A DNA stretch of 64,000 nucleotides from NCBI GenBank assembly GCA_028554755.1, contig JAPTOF010000012.1:1134501-1198500 (forward strand). Reading direction: 5' to 3'. Positions within the stretch are counted from its first letter, which is position 1. Each line of letters opens with the position of its first letter. Under the pieces are notes generated by a model. It worked only from the letters and a program-made list of their open reading frames with translations, was not told the DNA's origin and did not search any database. The position numbers and the translations under genes were made by a program. The DNA comes from Cordia subcordata. Its lineage: Eukaryota; Streptophyta; Magnoliopsida; Boraginales; Cordiaceae. Shown here piece by piece: positions 37,121-48,208 of this stretch.

Positions 37121-37947
37121 GATTGGAAACTAAGAGAAGTGTGCTAGGTATTGCCCTACTAGAAAATTGACATTGAAAGCAAACTAAGACGGAAAAACCC
37201 ATTGAACGTGTGATGAAATTTAATGCAATTGTGCGTAGATCGGTGAATTTTTTGAAGAGAAATTCTTATTAATTAGAGTACAAATCTCGAATCGGTCGAG
37301 GTGCGAGTTTCCTTTAAAACTAGCGTAGCATCCGTGCGATGCACGAGATTATCATATTTTTAAATATAATATTTATTTTTAAATTATATGATAAAAATTA
37401 TAGATTAAAAATTAATAGCTATAAAGGTGTTATGATATGTACAAGTAAATGTACACATGTATAGGAAATTGAAACCAACTTGAGTAACAGTGAAAACATA
37501 TCCCAATAAAAGATGAATGCTATTAATTACGGTAATGACATTAATTATGTTGTAATTTTAAATAAGCTAATAATAATATAATAAAAAAGAAGAAGAAGAA
37601 AAGGAGACAGACACATAGCACAATATGGTGCAAGTGGTCATTACTTTCGTATAGATAGATTTGGTTTACCAATCTACACACCATTATATGTAAAAATAAA
37701 AACTGCTTTATATTAATGTAAAACTTATATAAAATCAAAATGATAAAAGTGTAAATTCAAATTTCACGATGCCTCCTCGCTTAAAAAAAAAAAAAGAAAG
37801 AAAGTAGGAGAATAAGAAAAATAAAATAAAAACAACCTTTTTCAGAAATTATTCATTAATATATTTATTCTCTCTCTTAGTGTTTATTATCTATGAAATC
37901 TCTTAGCTAATTTCAGCCTTGAAATTAAAGTCTTTGATTCTCCTTCT

Positions 37948-38095
37948 TTCTTGTTATATTATCCACATATCCGATACGTTAAAAAATATTCACATTAAGT
38001 AGAAACTAGCCAATACCATCGTTCTTGTTATATTATCCACATATCCGATAAGTTAAAAAATATTCACATTAAGTAGAAACTAGCCAATACCATCG
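37948..38095. repeat. 74-bp tandem duplication
   Basis: Units 37948-38021 and 38022-38095 begin TTCTTGTTATATTATCCACA and differ at about one base (GATACGTT versus GATAAGTT). Confidence 0.95.
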
Positions 38096-38922
38096 GTCTA
38101 AATTTAGTACGTGTTAGAGAATGTGTCTCTGTGTTCTATATCATTATTATATATAATACAAAAAATATTCCCAATTATTTTTCCTTAGCTTATAACGTAA
38201 CAGAATCCAATTCCTCTCTTTAAACTATAATTCAATTACTTTCATTTTTAAATTTATAAGTGTATTCTACCCCCCACTGCACGGAATCGCAACGAGCCTT
38301 TTAGCCATGCTTCATTTTTGTTGTCATTCCGTCCCCAAACCTCATTTGGGGATGGAATGACTATGAAAATTATTTGTAATTTATGGCATTTTTTTTCTAA
38401 ATAAATGCATTGGTCTCTCTCTGATGTATACCATCCATGGGGGGGAGAATCTAATTTGCCAATATAATTAATGCCACTAATTTTGCTGATAAGTTTAGTC
38501 GTATATCTTTTAGTAAAAAAAAATGACGAAATGAAATAAAATTTGTATTGCGTTGATGCATCAGATTCGAGCTCTTCCATATTCACATCAGGGTGCATCA
38601 GATTCGAACTACCTAGTCCACAATCAACAAAGTGTCACCTTTCTTTTTTTCTAATTTTTTCTTGTGTAATTCTTAGAACCCGATTATGTTAATTATAATT
38701 GTAGTAATTTTGAAAAAGTTATATATACCTTCTCGAGGGAACACTAACGAGGAAGAATAAAACATGCATGTGGACAACTAACATATTCGTCCACTACTTT
38801 TGCTTTCCTAGCAAAAAAAAAAAAAACATATTCGTCCACCATTTTTTTTTAATGTACGTAATGGAATGAGATCATTGTTTAGCTTTTTATTTGTCAAGTC
38901 AATTGTTGTGGCCAAAGCTTGA

Positions 38923-39034
38923 AGTTTGAATTTAATTATATTCTCCTGTTGTAAAAATTGCTCAGTCCTGTTATAAATAGTTTGAATTTAATTATATTCT
39001 CCTGTTATAAAAATTGGTCAGTGCTGTTATAAAT
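38923..39034. repeat. 56-bp tandem duplication
   Basis: Units 38923-38978 and 38979-39034 begin AGTTTGAATTTAATTATATT and differ at a few bases. Confidence 0.95.
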
Positions 39035-39714
39035 GAAGCACCTCGTTACATCACAAAGTTTATAATTTAAGATAATTTGATATAGTTTTCACTGACATAA
39101 GTTTCTCGTAATGCAACAAAAAAAAAAAGTAAAAGAGAATATCAAATTAAAATTTTAACATGAAACCATATCAAAGCCTCCACTCTCTATGACGAAAGCG
39201 ACCTCATCACGACGGAAGCATGACCAGATGATGACATCTGCCTGACTATTGAGCAATCAAGAGAACAAATTTATCCCATCTGATTGATTTATAGTTTTAC
39301 AAAATAGTGAAGATGAATCGATGCAATATATTTGATCTACTTACATATTTTCAAAATTCAAACACATCAAATTTTGAATACATAATTTGTTTTTCTAAAC
39401 GAGATACGAGGTAAATTATATGATATAAAACTTATTATAATTAACTTTAAAAATTTCATTGAACTAATTACACGTTTCATTACAACGCCAAAGTTCTTGA
39501 TACATCTTCAAAGAAGTTAACTTCTTTGCAAATTAATTGGCGAATCTCAGAGCTTTCTCAACTAATTGTTAGAATGTCACAAATTGAATGAGCTATCGAG
39601 AAATTTATTATTTCTAATTGAAAAAGATAAGAAGGGATAACCACGCTGGTGTAATAATAAAAAAAAAAGTAAGCTCTAGATATATTCCCATCAATAAACA
39701 ATCCCTTATCCGAA

Positions 39715-39806
39715 TAAAGCGTGTTTAGTACCATCTGCATGCGCCTTCTTTGACCACTCTGACCTTAACCTCCTGTATGTAGTATGTGTATATGTATATA
39801 TATGCT
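39715..39806 (+). promoter_or_regulatory. Promoter of FSP1-like gene 1 with shared block and TATA
   Basis: GCGTGTTT...CATCTGC...CTTCTTTGACCACTCTGACC is shared with the other two paralogues. The W-box core TTGAC is at 39750-39754. A TATA-like GTATATATATGCTCC lies at about 39794. Confidence 0.55.
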
Positions 39807-39951
39807 CCATCAGCTAGTAGATATTCTCAGTGAAAGAAAATATCTTCTAAGTTTGTAACAAGCTTCATACATTGCTCACTTCTCTTAATTTATCTTTGTT
39901 CATTTCGAGAGCTCCAAATTAATTTAATTTTTACTGGGAAAAAATAATATA

Positions 39952-41554
39952 ATGGCAAATAATAATGTGAGTGTGCAGAAAAGGGTGGTGATAGTTGGTG
40001 GTGGAGTAGCAGGCTCTGTTCTGGCCAAGACTCTTCAAAACCACGCCGAAGTTTACCTGATCGACCCAAAAGAGTACTTCGAGATCACATGGGCAAGCTT
40101 GAGGTGCATGGTGGAGCCATCATTTGCAGAAAGATCTGTGATCAACCACAGAGAATACGCCCCTCATGCACACATCATCACTTCTGCTGCAGTTAACGTC
40201 ACCCATAATGAAGTAATAACTGCGCAAGGGCATGTGATTAGATACGATTATCTTGTTATTGCCACGGGTCACAATGATCAAACCCCTTTCACCAAGAGGG
40301 AGAAGATTAGTCAGTATCGATCGGATCAGGACAAGATCAAAAAGGCTAATTCGATCTTGATCGTTGGCGGAGGGCCGACAGGTGATGGAAATTACCACCT
40401 TATTTAAAAGTTTAAATTTTTAGAGAGAAGATATTGATTTTTATTTATTTATTGTGTTAACACGTCCCCTCACGTGCTATTAATGAATTTTATTCAATCA
40501 TACTTTTACTCAAAACTCTATTCTTAAAATCTTTGTTGCTCAACTGCTAAAATCTCACGACTAGACCAAACAGAGTCTTATTTATTTGTTGTGTTAAAAT
40601 GCCCCTGCACGTGCATGTACAATTTGTTTAAAGCCTTACGAGTAGATGGTGATAAGTTTTGCTTTTTAGATTCTAATACTTAACTCAACGTTTGAAATCT
40701 CACAGTTAAACTAAATAGAGTTTTATTTATTTATTTTGTTAACCCGTACCCTCACATGCTGACATGATTTGCTCAAAGTTCTAATATTTTGGATAATATT
40801 AAGTTTTAAAGCTGAGATCATTTGGTTTTTGGGCTCTAATATCGTGATGGAATTAGCACCTCACTTTTAGAGGAGATATTAATTTATTTACTTGGTGTTA
40901 TCAACAGGTGTAGAGCTCGCCGGTGAAATCGCCGTGGACTTCCCCGGAAAGAAGATCACGTTGGTTCATCGCGGGCAAAGACTGTTGGAGTTCGTCGGGG
41001 AAAAAGCAAGCAAGAAAGCACTCAAATGGTTAACCGAAAAGAATGTTGAGGTCATTTTAGGACAATCTGTGAATCTGAACTCGAAAACACTTGGTGTTTA
41101 CCAAACTTCTGGAGGGAAAACGATCACAGCTGATTGCCATTTCCTTTGCATAGGCAAGCCGCTTGGTTCATCATGGCTAAAACAGACCGTACTCAAAGAT
41201 TGCTTAGACAACAAAGGAAGACTAAAGGTGGATCCAGAGTTGAGAGTGAAGGGGCATAGTAATGTGTTTGCTATAGGAGACATTACAGATATTCAAGAAA
41301 TGAAGCAAGGGTATTTAGCTCAGATGCATGCAGAAGTTGTGGCCAAGAATATCAAGTCTATGATGAAGGGGAGAGATCATAAGTTGGAAGCTTATAAAGG
41401 TGGCCTACAAATGGCGATTGTTTCACTTGGGAGAAAAGAAGCAGTGGCTCAAATGTCGTCTATCACCATTATTGGTTGTGTTCCTGGAAAGATGAAGTCT
41501 GGGGACTTGTTTGTGGGCAAAACAAGGAAGACCCTTGGCCTTAGCTCTAGCTAA
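39952..41554 (+). CDS. FSP1/AIFM2-like FAD-NAD(P)H oxidoreductase, copy 1 (intron-containing)
   Basis: Exons 39952-40381 and 40908-41554 give 358 residues. It is a pyridine nucleotide-disulphide oxidoreductase fold. The FAD-binding GxGxxG is VVIVGGGVAGSVLAKTL (residues ~13-29), the NAD(P)H-binding one is ILIVGGGPTGVELAGEIA (~137-154), and the second FAD motif is NVFAIGDITD. By family, AIFM2/FSP1-type enzymes reduce quinones with NAD(P)H; plant members are usually annotated apoptosis-inducing factor homologues and are hardly characterised. There is no N-terminal Gly for myristoylation (MANN), unlike animal FSP1. The phase-1 intron cuts the second dinucleotide motif (GGGPTG|VEL). Late changes specific to this copy include GGLQMAIVS and SSITIIGCVPGKM, where copies 2 and 3 agree with each other. 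Confidence 0.9.
40382..40907 (+). repeat. Intron of FSP1-like copy 1, built of ~140-bp degenerate tandem units
   Basis: Three units start near 40439, 40578 and 40721, each with (T)TTATTTATTTxTTGTGTTAA followed by CxCxTGCACGTGC-like sequence. A last partial unit begins TAGAGGAGATATTAATTTATTTACTTGGTG and ends at the splice acceptor ATCAACAG. The intron start (TAGAGAGAAGATATTGATTTTTATTT, from 40421) matches that last unit. Confidence 0.7.
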
Positions 41555-43378
41555 TTAACGGGTCAGTCTTCAAAACGGTCATCGCCCAGATCACTCAATC
41601 ACACACAAGCTAGAGTTCATGCGAGGCCCTATCGAGGGAGGCGGTGCGGGACGGATCGGTTTGAAATATTTCCTAATTAATTAGTCATAATTAGGAAGGA
41701 TTGTGTTGCCCCCATATGTTGTGCTAAAAAAAAAAAAGCATAGTTTTGTTGCAGATAATTAAGTTAACCTTGGTGTGCAAATGTTATGTGCTTATTGTCA
41801 TCTTAATTTACGAGTGTATTTTGCTTGTCTAAAGTTATTTGTACTTGTAATATTCTCCTTAAAGTGATGCGAACCAATATCACTATCTGTAGCTGATTCA
41901 AGTCGTGATAGATTTTTTCATTAGGTGATGTGTTAATTTAATTACATAAAATCAAAGTCATCCTAATAAAAAGTGGTCGGTTTGAGTGTCGTAGTTACTT
42001 GATTAAAAAGAGCATGTCCATGTGTAAGACTCAATGAAAAAGTTCACACCAACCAAACTGGAAGAAGATATGTTGGAAACAATCATTATCTAATTGGTAA
42101 CAATGGTCAGAGAGGTCATAGTCAACTTAAGACTTTTCATGAAAAATGTTACAGAATTGAGGTTAAGTATTGCTTTATAAACGATTTTGTTTGAAATAAG
42201 TGAAAGTGAGCATTCAACTTGGTTTAATTTCCTTAGTAGCCTTGCCTCTACCAACCAATATTTGCTTGCCGATGTTTATATCAAAAAAGTATAAGAAGTT
42301 CATTTGGTTCAATATCGAAATGCTATTCTCTTTTTAATTTTTGTGTCTTTTGAAATACCATGGATCAGAAAATATAATATATTACTTCATTTGGCGAGTT
42401 GATTTCAATCATTGTTTCTCTAAAAACAAAAAACCGAAAAAAAAAAATCAGAGGGAAAATACCAATGGAAAATAGGAGGATGACCTTTCTTGAGAATCTT
42501 CTAGTTGGAGGTGCTCCATGCTTCTAGTCATGGTTATTAAAGTTCCTTTCATAAATTAAAGGTTTAAATCCTTGCGTCCCTATAAATAAATATTAAATCT
42601 TATTAGCGGTAAGATAATTAATATCATCTCACTATTTAAAAAGAAAAAGAAAATTAACACCGTCGACGGAAATTACATGGCAATTTACTTATTAATCATG
42701 AAAAGATCATATAATTAATTTATTGCACACAAATTAAACACGATTTGGCAATTTTTAATTTCATTCGTTGACTAATTTCTAGAACTCCAGTTGACATACT
42801 TTTCAAGTCGACTAGAAGAATGAAAAAAGGCCATTTGCTAAGTGGTCTGAAAATCATCTAGAAAGTCAACTCTTAAGCCCTCAAGATTGATTTCACAATA
42901 ACTAAGTATTATTTGGATTATTTTTTTAAATATTTTTTATAATTCTTTTAAAAATAATTTTTAAAAATAAAATTTTTAGGATTTTAAGAAAGTTGAATAT
43001 AATATTTTTAGAGCTTCTGTTTTTCTTGAAATCAAAACTGAATACTTATTTTATAAAGGATAAAATATTTTTTGGAAAAGCATTTTTTTTTTTAAGGAAA
43101 CAAGAATCAATCGGCTCTGAGTCAAAGTTCTAGATACCTCTTTTTCTCATACGACCAATAAACAAATACTTATGCCACCAAATTAGAAGCGTGTTTCCAT
43201 CTGCCATCTTTGACTTCTCTGACTTCAATCTCCTACCTCTATATAAACACGCTCCATTAGCATACTTTCTCATTGAAACACAAACATCTTTATTCAATCT
43301 TTACATTGCTCTCTTTTGTTTTAAACATCTTTCTTTCTTCATTTAATTTCAAGCTTTCCAATTTTGTTTATTCCAAAA
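41555..43378. other. Spacer between FSP1-like copies 1 and 2
   Basis: AT-rich with no gene seen. The promoter of copy 2 occupies the last ~220 bp. Confidence 0.6.
43160..43250 (+). promoter_or_regulatory. Promoter of FSP1-like gene 2 with shared block and TATA box
   Basis: AAATACTTATGCCACCAAA and AAGCGTGTTTCCATCTGCC are shared with copy 3 (reversed) and partly with copy 1. W-box core TTGAC is at 43210-43214, and TATA box CTATATAAAC at 43239-43248, 130 bp before the ATG. Confidence 0.65.
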
Positions 43379-44449
43379 ATGGCACCTACTATGTCAGGAA
43401 AGAAAAGGGTGGTGATAGTTGGTGGTGGAGTCGCAGGCTCTGTTCTTGCCAAGACTCTTCAAGGCCACGCTGAAGTTTACCTGATTGATCCAAAAGAGTA
43501 CTTTGAGATCACATGGGCAAGCTTGAGATGCATGGTGGAGCCATCATTTGCAGAAAGATCTGTGATCAACCATAATGAATATGCTCCAAACGCACATATC
43601 ATCACATCTTCTGCAGTTAACATCACAGAGAATGAGGTCACAACTGCACAAGGCCGTGCGATTCCATACGATTATCTTGTCATCGCCACAGGCCACAATG
43701 ATCAAACCCCTTTCACCAAAAAGGAGAAGATTAGTGATTATCAAGCTGATCAGGGGAAAATCATAGCCGCCAATTCCATCTTGATCGTTGGCGGAGGGCC
43801 AACGGGTGTAGAACTTGCTGCTGAAATCGCTGTGGATTTCCCTGGAAAGAAGGTCACATTGGTTCATCGCGGGTCAAGATTGTTGGAGTTTGTTGGGGAA
43901 AAAGCTAGCAAGAAAGCACTCAAATGGCTCACCAAGAAGAACGTTGAGGTCATTTTGGGACAATCTGTGAATCTGAACTCGAAATCTAATGGTGTTTACC
44001 AAACTTCTGGGGGAAAATCCATCGCAGCTGACTGTCATTTCCTCTGCATAGGCAAGCCACTTGCTTCGTCATGGCTGAAACAGACCATGCTCGCCAATCG
44101 TTTAGACGACAAAGGAAGATTAATGGTGGATGCAGAGTTAAGAGTCAAGGGCCACAGCAATGTGTTCGCCATTGGAGACATCACAGATGTTCAAGAAATG
44201 AAACAAGGGTATTTAGCTCAGATGCATGCAGAAGTTGTAGCCAAGAACATTAAGTCATTGATGAAGGGGAAAGATAAGCTGGAAGCTTACAAGGGTGGTC
44301 CGCAAATGGCGATGATTTCGCTTGGGAGAAAAGAAGCAGTGGCTCAAATGTCGCCTATCACCATGAGTGGTCGCCTTCCTGGGATGATGAAATCCGGGGA
44401 CTTGTTTGTGGGCAAGACGAGAAAGACTCTTGGTCTGAGCTCTAGCTGA
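43379..44449 (+). CDS. FSP1/AIFM2-like FAD-NAD(P)H oxidoreductase, copy 2 (intronless)
   Basis: A single open frame of 356 residues from the ATG at 43379 (MAPTMSGKKRVV). The frame extends a little upstream, but there is no earlier ATG. FAD motif VVIVGGGVAGSVLAK, NAD(P)H motif ILIVGGGPTGVELAAEIAVD and NVFAIGDITD are intact. Almost every residue matches copies 1 and 3, so duplication is recent. It is on the same strand as copy 1, 1.8 kb downstream, and convergent with copy 3. The site of the copy 1 intron (GGGPTG|VEL) is uninterrupted. The C-terminus ..RKTLGLSSS is shared by the trio. The role is as for copy 1: family-level NAD(P)H-quinone reductase, substrate unknown. Confidence 0.92.
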   Translation: MAPTMSGKKRVVIVGGGVAGSVLAKTLQGHAEVYLIDPKEYFEITWASLRCMVEPSFAERSVINHNEYAPNAHIITSSAVNITENEVTTAQGRAIPYDYLVIATGHNDQTPFTKKEKISDYQADQGKIIAANSILIVGGGPTGVELAAEIAVDFPGKKVTLVHRGSRLLEFVGEKASKKALKWLTKKNVEVILGQSVNLNSKSNGVYQTSGGKSIAADCHFLCIGKPLASSWLKQTMLANRLDDKGRLMVDAELRVKGHSNVFAIGDITDVQEMKQGYLAQMHAEVVAKNIKSLMKGKDKLEAYKGGPQMAMISLGRKEAVAQMSPITMSGRLPGMMKSGDLFVGKTRKTLGLSSS

Positions 44450-46270
44450 GTCCATCACAGAGAGTTGCTTTTTTTTTTTTTTTTCAAACATGTTTGTGTG
44501 AGAAATTATTGATTTTGTTGTAGATAAGGTTCTGTGTTTGTGGAGTTGCTTTAAATTTGATTTACTTTCCTTTACGTTGTATTCATCCTTAGTATTTGAG
44601 TTTAATTTGCGGCTGCATGTAAAATTCTTTTTACTTGTATTCTCGTTAATTTGGAATGATTGAAATCTATTTCCTTAGCCATCTTGTTCACCAGACATAC
44701 TTTTTAGCTATTATTTTCTATTAAGGTTTTGTTTGCTTTATTTCTAAAAGTTTAGAAGTGTTCTTTTGTGAATTTAAAAACTAAAACTAATCTATTGGTC
44801 TATTTTTTCAGGTTAAAGCCCAAGCTAAAAAATACTGAAAAATCAGACGTCCCAAATTCGAGTTTTCTTTAACTGAAAATTTGGATAATTTTTTTTTATA
44901 TTATCTTAGATCTTTTTCTCAAAAATTCTATTCTATCTTTTTAAGCCTTATATTGTTTCTAAAACAACTAACTCAACATCTAAAATATAAGACCAATGAT
45001 TATCGAATTTTATTCAGTATTACTTTTGTGAAAAGTTTTACTATTAAAAATTTTATAAATTATCAGCTAAAATTCCACAACTTAATAGCCCCGCGAACCC
45101 TAAGACGTCAAATCTTTCATTTTAGCATATATAAGTAGTCTATTTATAGAAAAATGTCGACGTGCTAGATTTTCTCTAAAAGAATCTTGCTTGCATCTAA
45201 GAGAAGGTATTAAAAATAAAAAATTTAGATAAAATAAAACTCTCTAAACAAGTAAACAACATAATTTTTTAAAATTAAGTACTTGATAGGGCCAACTTAT
45301 CGTATTACTAGACCACCTACAATGTCATACTCTCACGCATCTGCGTCTACTTCAAACGGCTTAGAACCTGTTTGGCTAAGCTTATAAAATGGCCAAAAAG
45401 GGGAATTTACAGCTTATAAGCACTATTTGATGACTTATATTAGAGGGTGTTTAGTTTTGCTTATTTGGTACACATAACCAGTAAATAATAAAAAGTTTAT
45501 AAAAAAGTACTTTTTTTTCTAAATACTTATAAGCAACAAATGGTATAATCTAACCAAGCACTTCGTATGCACATGTTAAATTGGCCCAGCATCATGTAGC
45601 CTACCTTTACCCTCGAAACAAATATCTCTTCCAAGTTCAAATATTATAAGAGTTGGTTTCCAACATCAAAAGATCAATGTAGAGTATACTTGTTGTGAAG
45701 CAAATAAATATGTTTATTGGCTAATAGACTGAATGCTTCAATTTTGGAAACTCATTTTAATCTTTTCTTTATAATGACTAAATAAACAAAAAATATATCG
45801 CTATATTATTGGAAGTCAACTTAAAGCCAGCATTAGAGCTGTCAAGGTTGATTTTCACATTCAGAATCTAAATCAATGATCCTCGAAACCAACTTAAGAG
45901 TATGATAGACGAAGATATTAGAGTTGTTTCCTCTTCTCTCAAATTAGTCTATCCTGACATGGTATTGTCTCCCTTAATGAACAAAAGGGAAAAGAGTATT
46001 TCTTCAATCATATTTGGCATAGAATAATACAGCTACAATTAAAAGAATGTCGCGAGAATGAGCTGGATAATAAAGTAGAAAGAATTTTAGACTTGCATAC
46101 ACTCATAAACATTAAAACATACAAATAAATTCAAGGAGATAAGCACAATGCACACAAATATAAACTTACATAAGAAATTTTAACTTTTTTTCTTTTTTTT
46201 TCTTTTTTTACTTTTTTTTTTTTCCTTTAATAGCAGAGACGGGTAAAATGCTTGCAGCTTTTGTTTGGAC
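44450..46270. other. Spacer between convergent FSP1-like copies 2 and 3
   Basis: This holds both 3' UTRs. At about 45365-45565 lies a MITE-like stretch: GTTTGGCTAAGCTTATAA on one side and CTTATAAGCAACAAATGG...TAACCAAGCAC on the other form imperfect inverted ends of a type common in plant hAT MITEs, but no clean TSD was found. Poly(T) runs occur near 46190-46222. Confidence 0.5.
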
Positions 46271-47344
46271 TCAGCTAGAGCTCAGACCAAGAGCCTTCCT
46301 CGTCTTGCCCACAAACAAGTCCCCGGATTTCATCATTCCAGGAAGGCGACCACTCATGGTGATAGACGACATTTGAGCCACTGCTTCTTTTCTCCCAAGT
46401 GAAATCATCGCCATTTGTGGACCACCCTTGTAAGCTTCCAGCTTATCTTTCCCCTGCATCAATGACTTAATGTTCTTGGCTACAACTTCTGCGTGCATCT
46501 TAGCCAAATACCCTTGTTTCATTTCTTGAATATCTGTAATGTCTCCTACAGCGAAAACATTACTATGATGACCCTTCACTCTCAACTCTGCATCCACCAT
46601 TAATCTTCCTTTGTTGTCTAAGCAATTGTTAAGCATGGTCTGTTTCAGCCACGATGAAGCAAGTGGCTTGCCTATGCAGAAGAAATAACAATCAGCTGAA
46701 ATGGTTTTTCCTCCAGAAGTTTGGTAAACACCATCTGATTTCGAATCCGGGTTCACAGATTCTCCTAAAATGACCTCAACATTCTTCTTGGTAAGCCATT
46801 TGAGTGCTTTCTTGCTAGCTTTTTCCCCAACAAACTCCAACAATCTTGACCCGCGATGAACCAACGTGATCTTCTTTCCAGGGAAATCCACAGCAATTTC
46901 AGCAGCGAGTTCTACGCCTGTTGGCCCTCCACCAACGATCAAGATCGAATTGGCCGCTTTGATCTTGTCCTGATCAGCTTGGTAATTGCTAATCTTCTCC
47001 TTTTTGGTGAAAGCGGTTTGGTCATTGTGGCCTGTCGCGATGACAATATAATCGTATGAAATCGCATCGCCTTGCGCAGTTGTGACTTCATTTTCTGTGA
47101 TGTTAACCGCAGAAGATGTGATGATGTGTGCATTGGGTGCGTATTCATTATGGTTGATCACAGACCTTTCTGCAAATGATGGCTCCACCATGCATCTCAA
47201 GCTTGCCCATGTGATCTCAAAGTACTCTTTTGGATCAATCAGGTAAACTTCAGCATGGTCTTGAAGAGTCTTGGCAAGAACAGAGCCTGCAACTCCACCT
47301 CCAACTATCACCACCCTTTTCTTTCCGGACAAATTAGATGCCAT
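46271..47344 (-). CDS. FSP1/AIFM2-like FAD-NAD(P)H oxidoreductase, copy 3 (intronless, inverted)
   Basis: A single frame of 357 residues from the ATG at 47344 (MASNLSGKKRVV). Both dinucleotide motifs (VVIVGGGVAGSVLAK; ILIVGGGPTGVELAAEIA) and the GDITDIQEMKQGYLA segment are intact. There is one extra His in RVKGHHSNVFAVGD. Closest to copy 2 (shared GGPQMAMISLGRKEAVAQMS and GRLPGMMKSGDLF). It lies tail to tail with copy 2 and has no intron. The proximal promoter repeats the shared block on the minus strand. Function is as for copies 1 and 2. Confidence 0.92.
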   Translation of the reverse strand: MASNLSGKKRVVIVGGGVAGSVLAKTLQDHAEVYLIDPKEYFEITWASLRCMVEPSFAERSVINHNEYAPNAHIITSSAVNITENEVTTAQGDAISYDYIVIATGHNDQTAFTKKEKISNYQADQDKIKAANSILIVGGGPTGVELAAEIAVDFPGKKITLVHRGSRLLEFVGEKASKKALKWLTKKNVEVILGESVNPDSKSDGVYQTSGGKTISADCYFFCIGKPLASSWLKQTMLNNCLDNKGRLMVDAELRVKGHHSNVFAVGDITDIQEMKQGYLAKMHAEVVAKNIKSLMQGKDKLEAYKGGPQMAMISLGRKEAVAQMSSITMSGRLPGMMKSGDLFVGKTRKALGLSSS

Positions 47345-48208
47345 TGTTTTTGTAATAAATTGACAACTGGGATTATGAAATAAAGAAAAAATATCTAAAA
47401 TCTTTGGAGTTCCTTTTCAGGATGAGAAAGTGTACGAGAATTTTCATATATATACACACGAATGTATAAGGGGTAGAATGTCAGAGAATTGGTCAAAGAA
47501 GGCAAGGCAAACACGCTTTTGGTGGCATAAATATTTGATAATATAAGGACTCTAGAAGACTAGAACTTTGACTTTTCAAAAATCAAGCATTGAGGGCTGT
47601 TGCTTTAATTAGCGATGGCTTTCCAGATCATTCTCGACCATCGTGGCAACTGGCTTTTTGTCATTTCAGTCAATATAAAACTAGATCAACAGGAGTTTTA
47701 AAAAAAAAAATTTAAAATTAAAATTATAAGATAAAACTCCTGTAGCATTTCTCGTTAGCTTAAAAAGTGTTCCTTTCCTTAATATAGAAATGGCTATAAA
47801 GCACTCTTTACCTTAATATAGAAATGGCTATAAAGCCCCATGTGCACAATAAATTGTATTTTTCTCATCTTTTACAATATGCAAATTATTAATAAAAATG
47901 GGAAAACCTTAATGGCACCCTTCCGAGTTCAAGTTTGCGAGTGAGACCGATATTGTAAATATAACCAATAACTAGTTGAGCTTCTAATCAACTAGCCAAA
48001 AATAGTAAACCCAAGTTAGTTAGTTAGTTATACTTATACTACCCACTTACATACAAGTCACAAGTCACTTCACAAATCCATGTAGGATATCACATTCAGC
48101 TCTGTAAAGGACCTAACGTCCTTGTCAGGGATATATAATCACACACATGATTAGGCGGTGCAGGACTCTAGAGGTGGCTCTCACCGCAAACTTGGTGTAG
48201 CACTTTAC
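47345..48208. other. Spacer upstream of FSP1-like copy 3, with left copy of a diverged direct repeat
   Basis: No gene. About 47965-48085 (CCAATAACTAGTTGAGCTTCTAATCAACTAG ...) is a diverged direct repeat of 49678-49795 beyond the solo LTR. A short tandem near 47776 and 47827 repeats ATAGAAATGGCTATAAAGC. Confidence 0.55.
47440..47545 (-). promoter_or_regulatory. Promoter of FSP1-like gene 3 with shared block
   Basis: Read on the minus strand: AAATATTTATGCCACCAAAAG, CGTGTTTGCC, TTCTTTGACCAATTCTCTGAC (W-box core at 47492-47496), then a TATA-like TATATATATGA near 47444-47454, ~100 bp before the ATG. Confidence 0.6.

Larger units (their letters stand above)
37121..39951. other. AT-rich spacer with tandem duplications, upstream of FSP1-like gene 1
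   Basis: No gene. Contents: tandem duplications at 37948-38095 and 38923-39034, poly(A) runs near 37777 and 38813, and the promoter of the first FSP1-like gene (39715-39951). Confidence 0.6.

Noticed and set aside
39952..40407. FSP1-like copy 1 as a truncated pseudogene ending at 40407
   Set aside because: The frame stops only because it runs into the intron; exon 2 at 40908 restores a full 358-residue enzyme.
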